Shown here piece after piece: positions 16,811-26,289 of a stretch of DNA of 35,553 nucleotides. Under the pieces are notes generated by a model. The model saw only the letters and a program-made list of their open reading frames with translations. It was not told the DNA's origin and made no database searches. Location of the stretch: positions 808,939-844,491 of the forward strand of contig CAJNDS010001136.1 of the NCBI GenBank assembly GCA_905221605.1. The letters are read 5' to 3'. Made by a program: the position numbers and the translations under genes. The DNA is from Symbiodinium natans (Eukaryota; Sar; Dinophyceae; Suessiales; Symbiodiniaceae). How positions within the stretch are numbered: the first letter of the stretch is position 1; every line of letters begins with the position of its first letter.

Positions 16811-16938
16811 TTCCGGTTCCCCTCTATACTTCCCCCCTAGGTTCCCCCCTTAACTAACGTTAATTAGGCCTAAGTATCCCAAAAAACCTTAGTTATGGAG
16901 GGAAATTGGGGGGAGGAAGTATAGAGGGGGGTAGTACC
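16811..16938 (+). mobile_element. family E element copy 1
   Basis: TTCCCCTCTATACTTCCCCC on the left pairs with GGGAGGAAGTATAGAGGGG on the right. A second copy is at 23126-23251. Abuts a CCCTAAA array. Confidence 0.9.
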
Positions 16939-17034
16939 CCTAAACCCTAAACCCTAAACCCTAAACCCTAAACCCTGAACCCTGAACCCTGAACCCTAAA
17001 CCCTAAACCCTAAACCCAAACCCCAAACCCTGGG
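16936..17034 (+). repeat. telomeric array, CCCTAAA orientation
   Basis: About thirteen units including CCCTGAA variants, directly left of the island at 17035. Confidence 0.95.
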
Positions 17035-20000
17035 AACCCATATATCAAGGCCGGCTTCAGTCCACACTTCACCTGGGACACGGACTTCAGAAGCTGCGGG
17101 GCGGCCACGGACCTGGCCATCGTCTGTGGCACCAACGAGGCGGGGGTTTTGGTTTAGGGTGTGGGGTGGGCTTAGGCTTCCGAAACCCTAAACCCTAACC
17201 CTACACCCTAACTCCTAAACCCTAAACCCCAAACCCCAAACCCTAAACCCTAAACCCTAGGCTTGAAGGTCAAGGGTTTTAGAAAGGCGTAGGGCCTTGG
17301 AAGTAGGGAAAAGGGGGAATCCGACACCCTGATCTCTTGCCACCACCATTGGCACCCTTAGGTTTAGGGCTTGGGATTTAGGGGTTAGGCCTTTTTTCCT
17401 TCTTGAACGGGCCCCTAAACTACTATTGCTTAAGAACCCTCCAAAAACAGAAAAATTGTCACGACATTGCCCTTGTAGTTTTAAGGAGGATTTGTTGTGT
17501 TTTTTGTGGTTCTCAAGCAAATAGTAGCAAAGCCCTAAGCCTGTAAACCTAAGCCCTGCGTCCCTGCAAAGTGGCTCGTGCAGCTAGCTAGGCGGCCGGC
17601 AAACACAAGCTTAAAAGCCCCCAACAAAACCCTAGACCCTGAACCGTAAACCCTGAACCCTAAACATCCCTAAACCCTAAGCCCTAACCCTAAACCCTAA
17701 ACCCATGTCAAGGTGCAGCCGCGCCTCAGGGACTGTGCGCCCAAGGGTCTCTACGAAGGGTCCCGCAAGGCGATCTCCGGGTTCGGGTTTAGGGCTTGCC
17801 CTAAACCCTAAACCGTATAAACCCTAAACCCTATACCCTATACCCTAAACCCTAAATCCTAAATCCTAAACCCTAAACCCTGACCCTAAACCCCAGGGTT
17901 TAGGATGAAAATCACGGCTTCGGCTGCACGGTTCGACATTGGGGGCTCTGGGTTCCGGAGTTGGGGTTTCCGGGGCTCAGGATTTAGGATGCAAGGGTTT
18001 AGGGTTTAGGGTTTAGGGTTTAGGGTTTAGGGTTTAGGGTTTAGGGTTTAGGGTTTAGGGTTTAGGGTTTAGGGTTTAGCAAAAAGGGTTAGGATTCACG
18101 TTCTTTGGGGGACGGAGGCTGCACTGGGCTCAGACTGGGCTCAGCAGAACGGGTTTAGGGTGTCGGGGTGAGGGTCTGGGCCGCTCAGAACTTAAGAGGG
18201 TTTGGGGTTTAGGGTTTAGGGTTTAGGGTTTAGGGTTTAGGCTTCAGGGCTTAGGGTAATCCATACCCCTGCCGCACGAGATGTTTTGCCTTGAATAGTC
18301 CGGCCAGATGGACTTATGTAATTCATGGGGCCCCTACCAAAACAGGTCCAACATTAGGGCTTGGGGTGTATGCAAAAGGGTTTAGGAGTTTAGGGTTTTG
18401 GGTTCATGGGATTTTTAACGTCTATGCTTTCGGGCTTAGGGATGTTCAGAATTAGGGGTTGGGTTCGGGTAGGTTCAGTTCTGGAAGTCTGTTGAATGCT
18501 AACCGGGTGGAACAGAGACTCCGCTCATTTAAAACGCTTGTGCTGCGCGCAGGTGCTGCAGGGACGAGCTGCGCTCATGCTCTGGCTTGACTGTGTAGTA
18601 ACCCTTAAACCCTAAACGCTAAACCCTAAACCCTAAACCCACTTTCAACTAGAGAACGGTTGTCCCGAAAGCATTTTAGCGTCGCGATTAAGACCTCCGT
18701 TTAAAAGGATCTATGTCAGAATATTTTATGAAATCATCGTCCATCACGACATCCAACACGACATCCAACACGACATCCATGACGACATTTATCCACGACA
18801 ACATCCATCCTTGCATCAACGACGATCAAGGACGACAACGAAGAAGTTTCACGAAAACCCTTTTCGACAATGCCAAAACACGCAGAGGGTAGTCGTTCGC
18901 GCGATCACGACACCCCGCGAACACGCAGAGGGTCATCGTTTGTGCGTTTCGACAACGTTTCGACCACGCCAAAACACGCAGAGGGTAGTCGTTCGCGCGA
19001 TCACGACACCCCGCGAACACGCAGAGGGTCATCGTTTGTGCGTTTCGACAACGTTTCGACCACGCCAAAACACGCAGAGGGTTGTCGTTCGTGCCATCGC
19101 GACACCCCGTGCGCACGCAGAGGGTCATCGTCTTTGCATTTCGACAACGCCGAAGCACGCAGAGGGTCATCGTTGTTGTATCTTTTTTACGAAGTGCGGT
19201 GGCTCCCGCCAACCCTACTTAGAGCATGTTAGTTTTAATAGGAAAACCCACTGGCCACCAAATCCATCTAAGTCCACATCACGCCACGAAATCCATGAAA
19301 TCCATCATGCCACGAATTCCATTAAGTCCATCAGGCCACGAAGTCCATCAAATCCATCACGCCACTCTTTAACGACCACCACCTCCGCTGAAACAACTTC
19401 GCCATGCTTTCGGGAATTTAGCAGGGATCTTCAGAAGTGTGGACAGGGGATCCGATCCCTCAGAGAAGAACCTACACCCTAAACCCCCTTGAAAGAGCAG
19501 GTGACCTCTAAACCCTGAGCCCTAGAAACCCTGTCGAAAGCCCTAAACCCGAAAGCCCAAAAACCAAAACCCTAAACCCCCCAAAACCCTAAACCCTAAT
19601 AGCCCTAAATAAAGCCCCTGAATCAGGAAACAATCAGGTAGCCCTAAACCCAAATAGCCCTAAACCCTAAACCCTAATAGCCCTAAAGCCCCTGAATCAG
19701 GTAGCCCTTAACCCTAATAGCCCTAAAGCCCCTGAATCAGGTAGCCCTGAACCCTAAACCCCTGAACCCCTGAATCAGGTAGCCCTGAACCCTAAACCCT
19801 AAACCCTAAACCCTAAACCCTAAACCCTAAACCCTAAACCCCTGAATCAGGTGACCTATAACCCGCGTTTCGATATCCTCGCTGCCAAGTCCGGCCTCTG
19901 CCAGGCCCATGCCATGAAAGCGAAGTTGCAGCCCCTGGCATGCTTCTTCTGAGGGTTTAGGGTTTAGGGTTTAGGGTTTAGGGTTTAGGGTTTAGGGTTT

Positions 20001-21725
20001 AGGGTTCCGTCATAAAGCCCTGTAGACATAGAAAGGGTTCCCTGGTTTCTTTCACAGGTTCTGCGGAATCTTCACTAAACCCCAGCCCCTAAACCCTAAA
20101 ACCTTGGGCACCCAACAGGCCCAGAACAACGCCAGCCGGGCACTGGGAGTGGACTTCGCGTTCGCGCCGCCGTGCTTCACGGCAGATGGACCGACTGGCA
20201 TCCTGGAGGCCGAAGGTTGGAACCTCAAACCCTCAACCCTCAACCCTAAACCCTAAACCCTAAACCCTAAGCCCTAAGCCCTAAACCCTAAACCCTAACC
20301 CTAAAACACTTGAACAGTCCCACTGGAGGCTGACGTGCACAGGAGGGCGCTTCTTGCGGCAGGGAACAGCTCCATGTGGGTTGCGAAGAACCTTGACTGT
20401 GCCTCGAGTTCTAAACCCTAAACCCTAAACCCTAAACCCTAAACCCTAAACCCTAAACCCTAAACCCTAAACCCTACACCCTACACCCTACACCCTACAC
20501 CCTACACCCTACACCCTAAACCCTAAACCCTAAACCTAAACCCTAAACTTTTAGGGTTTAGGGCTGAGGGCTTAGGGCTCGGGTTTGTGGTTTCGGCTCG
20601 AAGAGTTTGTTGGATTTAAGGGTTAGGGTTTCAAGTTGTGCGTTTCTGTGGAGTCGTAGAGTTGCTAGGAGACTTTACGATCCTAACCTTTTTGAGACTT
20701 GCTGGGAGATGGCTGGCTCATAGCTGAGCCCTAAACCCTAAACTGCACCACTGCAGAGGAAAGACTCCATGGGCAACGGCCATGGCATCTACTTCCTCAC
20801 TGCAGAGGACCCCCCCTGGTGCTTAGTAGGGAATGAGAAAATGAGGGCCCTATATATTCCCTTTTAGGGTTTGGGGTTTGGGGTTTGGGGTGATTCTTTC
20901 GGGGCCTAATTCCCTCATCCCCTACTAAGAACTAGCCGCAGGAGCTCAAAGGCATTGAGCAGCTGAAGGTCCCGGTGATGCAGCGGGCGGTAACCAAGGT
21001 GCCGACATACCAGGCCGAGCGCGCCTGTTGGTTTAGGGTTCAGGGTTTAGGGTTTAGGGTGTTGGGTTTAGGGTTTAGGGTTTATGGAAATTGTTGAGGG
21101 CCTGGCCCCAAGAATGTTGAACGTGCACGTTTTGACCGAAAGTTTTGATTTTAGAGCTTGTTATTGTGCAATTTTTTGGGGGGAAGAGGGGGGGGTGGGG
21201 GGGCTGGGGGGTTGGGGGGCGGGGCGGGTGAGCCTTTTGAGGTTTTGAAGGTGTGAGCTCTGCTTGTCAGCTGTTTAGACGAACAAACGCTTTGGATCTA
21301 TCTACTTCAACTGGGCTTTTGTCAGCTGTTTAGACAAACAACTTAGGAAATTCACAATGGTATCACATACAGTTTCTATTTTTGTCTTGGGGCTTTCGGG
21401 TTTCGGGCTTGAATTAGGGAATTGAGGTCCCTATATAACCCTTTAATAAGAGACTAGGGATCTTGACTCCCTGATTCCCTGTTAAGAGCCCTAAACCCTA
21501 AACCCTCAGCCCTAAGCCCTAAGCCCAAACTAAGCCCCAAGCCCCAAGCCCTAAGCCCTAAGCCCTAAACCCTAAACCCTAAGCCCTAAGCCCTAAACCC
21601 TAAACCCTAAACCCCAAACCCTAAACCCCAAACCCTAAACCCCAACCCCAAAGGATCGCAAGCTGGAGATCCGGAGCTTCCTGGCAGTGACGTCCATGGA
21701 TCCTCCACGCATCTACGTTCCTTGA
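17035..21725 (+). CDS. multi-exon unidentified gene, 3' end resolved
   Basis: Candidate exons on one strand: 17035-17151 (NPYIKAGFSPHFTWDTDFRS and on), 17713-17786, 19851-19950 (VTYNPRFDILAAKSGLCQAH and on), 20119-20215, 20318-20408, 20757-20807, 20942-21030, and 21654-21725 ending RIYVP and a TGA. Firm joins: 20215/20318 (GT-AG, EAEVPLEAD) and 20807/20942 (GA-AG, LTAEELKGIEQL). Several exons end at GTTTAGGG (17152, 17787, 21031). 17035 has no nearby AG, and phases across 19950/20119 and 21030/21654 are unresolved, so exons may be missing or more than one gene may be involved. Conserved Cys and aromatic residues suggest a folded globular protein, but I recognise no family. Confidence 0.5.
17152..17712 (+). 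other. putative intron with opposed telomeric tracts
   Basis: Begins GTTTAGGG and ends in CCCTAAACCCATGTCAAG. Contains CCCTAAA tracts at 17185-17262 and 17645-17705. A small island at 17566-17615 (PAKWLVQLARRPANT) resembles 10003-10035 (PAEWFVQLCGCR) in sequence. The minus-strand 87-codon frame at 17257-17520 is not supported. Confidence 0.4.
17787..18810 (+). repeat. telomeric arrays and unique sequence, probable intron
   Basis: CCCTAAA-type 17805-17895, TTTAGGG 17995-18080 and 18200-18255, CCCTAAA 18599-18640. Between 18256 and 18598 there is unique sequence with no supported frame. 18740-18800 repeats ACGACATCCA units. Confidence 0.7.
18873..19175 (+). repeat. 96-bp minisatellite open in all frames
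   Basis: Units start at 18873, 18969 and 19065 with a partial fourth. Each holds two CACGCAGAGGGT half-units followed by GTCGTT or CATCGTT. Because 96 is a multiple of three, every frame stays open, which explains frames of up to 223 codons (peptide unit HAEGHRLCV) on both strands. Not called as a gene. Confidence 0.9.
19255..19375 (+). repeat. CCATCA/CCACGAA short tandem repeat
   Basis: Degenerate units such as ATCCATCACGCCACGAA and AAGTCCATCAGGCCACGAA, about 27-30 bp each. Confidence 0.75.
19501..19850 (+). mobile_element. telomeric mosaic intron in a perfect 10-bp direct repeat
   Basis: CAGGTGACCT occurs at 19498-19507 and 19848-19857. GT follows CAG on the left and CAG precedes GTGACC on the right, giving a GT-AG intron of 350 bp. 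Its body is CCCTAAA repeats interspersed with at least four copies of CCCCTGAATCAGGTAGCCCT. The right-hand exon is open (VTYNPRFD); the left-hand exon is short and uncertain. Confidence 0.75.
19951..20006 (+). repeat. telomeric array, TTTAGGG orientation
   Basis: About eight units after the exon-like island at 19851-19950. Confidence 0.95.
20216..20317 (+). mobile_element. 102-bp telomeric intron, CCCTAAA orientation
   Basis: GAAG|GTTGGA at the left and TTGAACAG|TCC at the right give a GT-AG intron with in-frame join GILEAEVPLEADVH. Its body is almost wholly CCCTAAA, CCCTCAA and CCCTAAG units. Confidence 0.75.
20409..20756 (+). repeat. telomeric array with CCCTACA expansion, then unique sequence
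   Basis: 20412-20550 contains CCCTAAA followed by about seven homogeneous CCCTACA units and CCCTAAA again. 20551-20740 is unique. It ends CACTGCAG, a good acceptor. Confidence 0.85.
20808..20941 (+). mobile_element. GA-AG introner, family M copy 2
   Basis: GCAGAG|GACC and CCGCAG|GAGC, with duplicated GCAG-GA, join LTAEELKGIEQL in frame. Arms CTTAGTAGGGAATGAG and CTCATCCCCTACTAAG pair. Telomere-like TTTAGGGTTTGGGG lies at the loop. Confidence 0.8.
21031..21653 (+). other. putative intron with opposed telomeric arrays and a palindrome
   Basis: Starts GTTTAGGG (21031-21085) and ends with a CCCTAAA/CCCTAAG array (21485-21653) and AAAG. Between them are a G-rich tract (21175-21235), a repeated TTGTCAGCTGTTTAGACRAAC phrase (about 21266 and 21318), and a family M-like palindrome at 21412-21487. 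Confidence 0.55.
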
Positions 21726-22155
21726 GACTGCGATGCGTCGTGCGTTTTTTGGGGGTTTAGGGTTTAGGGTTAGGGGGCTTTGTGGTTTTGAAGGGCTTGA
21801 GGGTTTAGATTTTAGGGCTTAGGGGAGGGGGGGGGGTTTAGGGCTTGGGGTTTGTTTGTGGGTTTGAGGGTTTAGGGGTTTAGGGGTTTAGGGTTTACTT
21901 AGCTTGGGGTCTCTTTAGTCTCCTTACTGTTTATGCGTCATGTATACGTGGCCAGGGAGTTGTAAATTTGCGGCTCGGAAAATTTGACGGAGTGCGGAGT
22001 TCAGGTACTTCCCTAAACCCTAAACCCTGAACCCTGAACCCTAAACCCTAAACCCTAAACCCTAAACTACAAGTTGTTTATCATAGTGCGTAGGGTTTCC
22101 GGGTTTGCCAAAGCCTCCGAACCCTAAACCCTCGACCCATCACCTGCAGTCCAAG
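21726..22155 (+). other. interval after the stop at 21725 with telomeric tracts
   Basis: TTTAGGG-like 21750-21900 with G runs, CCCTAAA 22012-22070. No supported exon apart from a few codons before the donor at 22156. Confidence 0.5.
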
Positions 22156-22333
22156 GTTGGAACCATAGGCCCTTCTTGTGGTCCCTTACCCTTGTTTATA
22201 GTGGGTCCGAAGTCTGGGCCCTTGTTTTCTAAAGTGTACATAAGGGTGATACCCTAAACCCTAAACCCCTAAACCCCTAAATAGAACAAGGGGCCCAAGT
22301 TAAGGGCCTCATACTTCGGATCCCCTATGGCAG
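22156..22333 (+). mobile_element. family F intron copy 2 with telomeric insert
   Basis: CCAAG|GTTGGA on the left and GGCAG|GTGTGC on the right give GT-AG ends. CATAGGCCCTT pairs with AAGGGCCTCATA. A telomeric tract at about 22250-22283 interrupts the element relative to copy 1. Confidence 0.75.
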
Positions 22334-22404
22334 GTGTGCAACAAGGGCTTGTACAAAACTGCTGGCCAGCCCTTGGTCCCTGAGGCGGCCTTTGCCCTTT
22401 TTCT
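22334..22404 (+). CDS. exon-like island after family F intron
   Basis: Open as VCNKGLYKTAGQPLVPEAAF and on to FL before TTAGGGTTTAGGG. Family unknown. Confidence 0.45.
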
Positions 22405-23100
22405 TAGGGTTTAGGGTTTTGGGGTCAGGGGTTGGGGGTTGGGGTTTGGGGTTGGGGGTTTGGGGTTTGGGGTTTGGTCCTTTTTCTTCTTTTTTGTTCT
22501 CAGTCGGGACTTAGGGCTTTAGGGTTGGGATGTACCTACGAGCAGCCCTAAACCCTAAACCCTGAACCCTGAACCCTAAACCCTAAACCCTAAACCCCAG
22601 TGCGGGTGGCGAAACCCTAAACCCTAAACCCTAAACCCTAAACCCTAAACCCTAAACCCTAAGGTCTTGATGGGTTTGGGGATCGGCGGAGGCCCAAGGT
22701 TCCCTAAGGGAGGGTGCCAGAGACCAGAGGGCCTAAAGGGTTTAGGGTTTAGGGTTTAGGGTTTAGGGTTTAGGGTTTAGGGTTTAGGGTTTAGGGTTTA
22801 GGGTTTAGGGTTTAGGGTTTAGGGTTTAGGAATCTCGAGTTTTAAGGGGTATAAGGAGGGACGGACCCTCAATCTTATTCCCCTAAAGCACCCTTATATA
22901 AACCCCATACCGTCCCTAGATACCCAGGTAGCCCCTAAACAACCCCCAAAGAAACCCCCAAGGTCCCTTAGAAGGGTCCCCTTTCGTCTCTTAAGGCTTC
23001 AAAGGTACAATGAAGGGCGGCCAGCTGCAACCCCCAAAAAACCTTAGTTGAAGTGTGATGCACATGCAGGTACTAGAGAGTTCCCTTGGGGAACCGTTTG
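22405..23100 (+). repeat. mixed telomeric arrays and an element-like segment
   Basis: GGGTTTGGGG-type 22405-22470, CCCTAAA 22548-22600 and 22615-22665, TTTAGGG 22738-22830 (13 units). 22845-22995 has C-rich and G-rich arms (AAGGGGTATAAGG, CCCTTATATAAACCCC) suggesting a further palindromic element. TTTTTTGTTCTCAG near 22502 is a good acceptor-like site. Confidence 0.7.
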
Positions 23101-23125
23101 CATGCAAGTTCGCTTCACGTATCAT

Positions 23126-23251
23126 GGGTTTCCCTACTACCCCCCTCTATACTACCCCCCCTAGGTTCCTTCCTGAGTTAGGCTTAACTTTCGTAAATAG
23201 CCTTAACTATTGGGGGAACCTAGGGGGGTAGTATAGAGGGGGGCAGTAGGG
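23126..23251 (+). mobile_element. family E element copy 2
   Basis: CCCCCCTCTATACTACCCCC pairs with GGGGGTAGTATAGAGGGGG, and CCTAGGTTCC with GGAACCTAGG. CATG at both edges may be a target duplication. Interrupts a + strand open stretch (ATGCAGGTACTAGAG and on). Confidence 0.9.
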
Positions 23252-23280
23252 GAGCCCATGAACGCAGAGAGCACAGAGCC

Positions 23281-23380
23281 TTGTGCGAAGACTCGCCTGC
23301 CTGCCTGGAGGCTGCTGTCCGAGCTATGCCGATGGAGAACCGCTCATCCATCCTGGTGGCCAACGCTGCCAGGCTTAAGG
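23281..23380 (+). CDS. exon-like island ending at telomeric donor
   Basis: Reads CEDSPACLEAAVRAMPMENR and on to ANAARLK, ending at GTTTAGGG (23381). A second frame is also open, continuous with sequence before the family E element, so frame choice is not settled. Confidence 0.45.
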
Positions 23381-24320
23381 GTTTAGGGTTTAGCTAACGG
23401 GTTCACTTGCAGGGACACTTTTTCGGGTTTTTGCGCAGCTGAGGTGCAGACACTGCTTGTTGCTCAGGGTTTAGGGCTGGAGAGTAGTGTGGCCTGCGTG
23501 CTATTTTCCTACGACGCTACTGATCCCTGGCCTGGTGTGTAGGTGAATGCCACTTATCTCAAAAATCCTACTTTGCCAGGGTCTGTGTTTCGTCGCTACT
23601 ACTTGGCCGGTTTTCCTTTGGCTTTCTTTTTTGGGGGAGAGGGGGGGGGGGGAGGGGGGGGTATTGGCGTCGTTTTCTAGCGAGCTCTGTTGAGGTCCTT
23701 GTACATATCTTTGATATGTTTCGGAAGCTGACCACACATACTATGGTCGAACGGCTTCCGACCCCAGCATTGTCCTGCTCCATTGGCCCTGCACTGTTTC
23801 TGCAGATGCGGCTCTCGATCGCCAGGTCGTGTAATCCAGCAGCCACCGTGACAAAAACGCCCCAGCAGAATGTGCAAAGCAGCTGCCACAAAACCAGGCA
23901 TCGGACCTACATGTTCTTGCCACCTTCTGTATGTCAACCACGCGCTGGAAAGCCGAGGAAGGTGATCATATAGTGATTGGAAACATAAGTATCCACGATC
24001 AGGCAAGATAATGAGCCTCTGTACCAACTGCAGCACTTCGTCTACACCACCGAACATGGACCACAAAGTGGAATGACTCCAGCTCGTACAGCGGAACTTG
24101 CCAGAAAGCCGCTAAGGCAAGGAATGCATTCCCATTGCAGCCAGCCAGTCGCAGAAGCACGACGTGTGTCAAGCTGTGCAAATGCACAGGAGAAAATCCA
24201 GGTCAACCAGAGTCATGACTACAAGTCCCTTACATAAAGGCACTGGGTGTTACAAAGCTTTCGAGAGTTCTCTTGGCTTTAGGCTTCAGGGTTCAGGGTG
24301 CGGAGATGCAGTTTGTAACA
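23381..24320 (+). other. unique region largely free of telomeric repeats
   Basis: Contains a G-rich run at 23634-23660 and overlapping frames on both strands between 23480 and 24190. No splice-element signature was found. Confidence 0.4.
23677..24066 (-). CDS. hypothetical minus-strand frame
   Basis: Starts MWSMFGGVDEVLQLVQRLII and runs 129 codons, with several Cys and Trp residues. It is the longest frame in this repeat-poor stretch and the only minus-strand candidate I would keep, but other frames on both strands overlap it and no motif supports it. Confidence 0.25.
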   Translation of the reverse strand: MWSMFGGVDEVLQLVQRLIILPDRGYLCFQSLYDHLPRLSSAWLTYRRWQEHVGPMPGFVAAALHILLGRFCHGGCWITRPGDREPHLQKQCRANGAGQCWGRKPFDHSMCGQLPKHIKDMYKDLNRAR

Positions 24321-24324
24321 AAAG

Positions 24325-24896
24325 GTTGGTAAAAGGGGCAATGACCCGTTGCACTTTGGCTCAAGACTGGGCCATGCGCCCTGTGCAAAAAAGTGGGTGT
24401 TCTGTGTCTTGGGTTTGGTCTGTGGTTGGTCCAGGGAAAAATTCAAGGCTTCCGTTGGGGTTGATAGTTTGGTTTCCCGTACCCCTTTTGGTTGCCCCCC
24501 GTACAGGGTTTGCCGGGATTTGGGTCTGGGATACAGCATGAAGGCTCAAGACTCCGGCTTGAACAAAAAAAGCTCCAAAACCTTGCGTGCCCCGACACCA
24601 GATCCACAAAAACCCTGTAAATACCAACACCGGCCATCCCTGCAGGTGAACCCGCTGGGAGGGTTTAGGGTTTTGGGTTTAGGGTTTCGGGTTTAGGGTC
24701 AGCAGTAATCTGTATTTGCTTTTATTCGCTGTCCTTTCTTGGGGCTCTGGTTTGCAAGAAAAGTTGCCATGCGGCATGAAGTCAGCACTTCTTGCTTTCG
24801 TGCTGCATAACGAGCCGAGGTACACACCGAGGACGAGAGCAAGTATTTCGGGCAGGTGCCACCAACCTCTTGAGGGTAGAAAGTTTGCAAATATCC
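24325..24896 (+). CDS. exons of an unidentified protein across a GC-AG introner
   Basis: 24325-24358 (LVKGAMTRCTL) joins 24544-24645 (AQDSGLNKKSSKTLRAPTPD and on to HRPSLQ) in frame across an 11-bp direct repeat. The frame may continue to 24662, where GTTTAGGG begins; a following island at about 24695-24896 (NLYLLLFAVLSWGSG and on) fits in phase if the short telomeric tract is removed, but that gap is only about 32 bp, so a different border is possible. Family unknown. Confidence 0.45.
24359..24543 (+). mobile_element. 185-bp GC-AG introner with 11-bp direct repeat
   Basis: GGCTCAAGACT occurs at 24358-24368 and 24543-24553. TTG|GCTCAA and GAAG|GCTCAA give GC-AG ends with an in-frame join. 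No clear inverted termini. Confidence 0.75.
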
Positions 24897-24930
24897 TAAA
24901 CCCTAAACCCGAAGCCCTAAACCCTAAAGT

Positions 24931-25203
24931 ATGCGCAGAGGGACCCTGGATGGAGTCCTTCTCATGCCCCTTCGACTGTTTTCGTCCGCGGGGCTCTTTT
25001 TGTTGTCCCCTTCTTGTCGTCATGTGATGCAGACGAAATCGAATATGAAGACAGTCATCTCCACAGAAACTGAAACTGCATCTATGGCGCCCCGGTCCAC
25101 ACTGTTCGCCGCATCACGTACAGAATCCTCGCCCGCGCCGGCTAGTGTGAGAGTCGAATGCCGACATGACTCAATACCCAGGACCCAACACAGAGCTTTG
25201 GAG
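24931..25203 (+). CDS. possible small-exon coding stretch before family A element
   Basis: ATG at 24931 opens MRRGTLDGVLLMPLRLFSSA and on, a hydrophobic N terminus, for 90 codons up to the element at 25204. A minus-strand frame also covers 25020-25200, so strand is uncertain. Family unknown. Confidence 0.3.
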
Positions 25204-25308
25204 CTTGGGATGTTCCCCCTTATACTATCAGTCCTTAATAGGGAAAAAAAAGTACCCCCGATTATATTCCCCATTGAGGACTGTTAGTATAAGGGGGAAC
25301 ATCCCAAG
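25204..25308 (+). mobile_element. palindromic element, family A copy 4, with 6-bp duplication
   Basis: CTTGGGATGTTCCCCCTTAT and ATAAGGGGGAACATCCCAAG are perfect inverted ends. TTGGAG at 25198-25203 and 25309-25314 is the probable target duplication. The cleanest family A copy. Confidence 0.95.
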
Positions 25309-25416
25309 TTGGAGAGCTCAACTGCAAAGTTCCTTTGTCGGGGAATGCCTATTATGACGCTAGATGAAACCCTAGACCCGATGCTTGCTTTGGGGCCCTC
25401 AACCCCTGAGTCCTAC

Positions 25417-25493
25417 ACAAACCCTAAACCCTAAACCCTAAACCCTAAACCCTAAACCCTAAACCCTAAACCCTAAACCCTAAACCCATCAAG
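25417..25493 (+). repeat. telomeric array, CCCTAAA orientation
   Basis: Ten units ending CCCATCAAG, an acceptor for the next island. Confidence 0.95.
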
Positions 25494-25589
25494 GTGGATG
25501 AGCTCAAGGAAGAGTTCCAACGGCAGGGCCTCGACGTCGAAACAGTGGAGAAGCAGATTGCAGAGAAGAGCCTCGGTTCTTGGACCTCT
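25494..25589 (+). CDS. 32-codon exon-like island, charged helical
   Basis: After ATCAAG, reads VDELKEEFQRQGLDVETVEK and on to GSWTS, ending on a codon boundary at GTTGCTTAGGG. Strongly charged and amphipathic, coiled-coil-like. Flanked by CCCTAAA and TTTAGGG arrays. Confidence 0.55.
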
Positions 25590-25853
25590 GTTGCTTAGGG
25601 CTTAATTAGGGTTTAGGGTTTAGGGTTTAGGGTTTAGGGTTTAGGGTTTAGGGTTTAGGGTTTAGGGTTTAGGGTTTAGATGCTTGGATCTTAAATCCCA
25701 ACCGAACCCCTAAAAGCTCGAAGTTGGGGTTTGGAATTGGGGTTTCAGTATGTTGGTTTCGAAGTTCATCGTCCATCGTGCTACCTAATCCTAAACCCTA
25801 AACCCTAAACCCTAAACCCTAAACCCTAAACCCTAAACCCTAAACCCTAAAAG
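25590..25853 (+). other. putative intron with opposed telomeric arrays
   Basis: TTTAGGG array 25608-25680, 110 bp of unique sequence, then CCCTAAA array 25790-25852 ending AAAAG. A clear example of the TTTAGGG-filler-CCCTAAA intron layout. Confidence 0.6.
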
Positions 25854-25947
25854 GATCACCCGCGCCTTCCTTTCGGTGGCCAATCAGACGACCTGCGAGG
25901 GCTCGACGCAATCTTGTGAAGGGCACGTGGCCGTCGCTGCACATTCA
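25854..25947 (+). CDS. exon-like island ending at GTTTAGGGG
   Basis: One frame reads ITRAFLSVANQTTCEGSTQS and on to VAAHS up to the GTTTAGG donor at 25948. Another frame (DHPRLPFGGQ and on) matches the phase of the previous island but stops at TGA before the end, so the first is preferred. Confidence 0.45.
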
Positions 25948-26195
25948 GTTTAGGGGCTTAGGGTTTAGGGTTTAGGGTTTAGGGTTTAGGGTTTAGGGTT
26001 TAGGGTTTAGGGTTTAGGGTTTAGGGTTTAGGGTTTAGGGTTTAGTTTTAGGGTATGCTTCGAGTCCTTCCCGAAGTTGGGGGCCCCAACTTCACAAAAG
26101 CGATGTGGATGTTGACCCTAAACCCTAAACCTTAAACCCCTAAACTCTAAACCCTAAACCCTAAACCTTAAACCCCTAGACTCTAAACCCTAAAC
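25948..26195 (+). repeat. TTTAGGG array then CCCTAAA array around a short spacer
   Basis: 25948-26055 holds about thirteen TTTAGGG units; 26114-26195 has CCCTAAA with CCTTAAA and CCCCTAAA variants. About 58 bp of unique sequence lies between. Confidence 0.9.
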
Positions 26196-26288
26196 CTGCT
26201 ATGAAGATCTGTCAGGTGGCCTTTGGGATCACCGACAGCCTGGTCGACATGGAAAACAAGGACCCCGCTCACCCCCACTGTCTCCCTG
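26196..26288 (+). CDS. exon-like island
   Basis: Reads MKICQVAFGITDSLVDMENK and on to PHCLPE before degenerate CCCTAAA repeats. Acceptor could be ATGAAG or TGTCAG. Family unknown. Confidence 0.4.
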
Positions 26289-26289
26289 A

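Noticed and set aside
18811-19482. 223-codon + frame with HAEGHRLCV repeats
   Set aside because: The 96-bp minisatellite keeps all frames open on both strands; no feature favours one frame.
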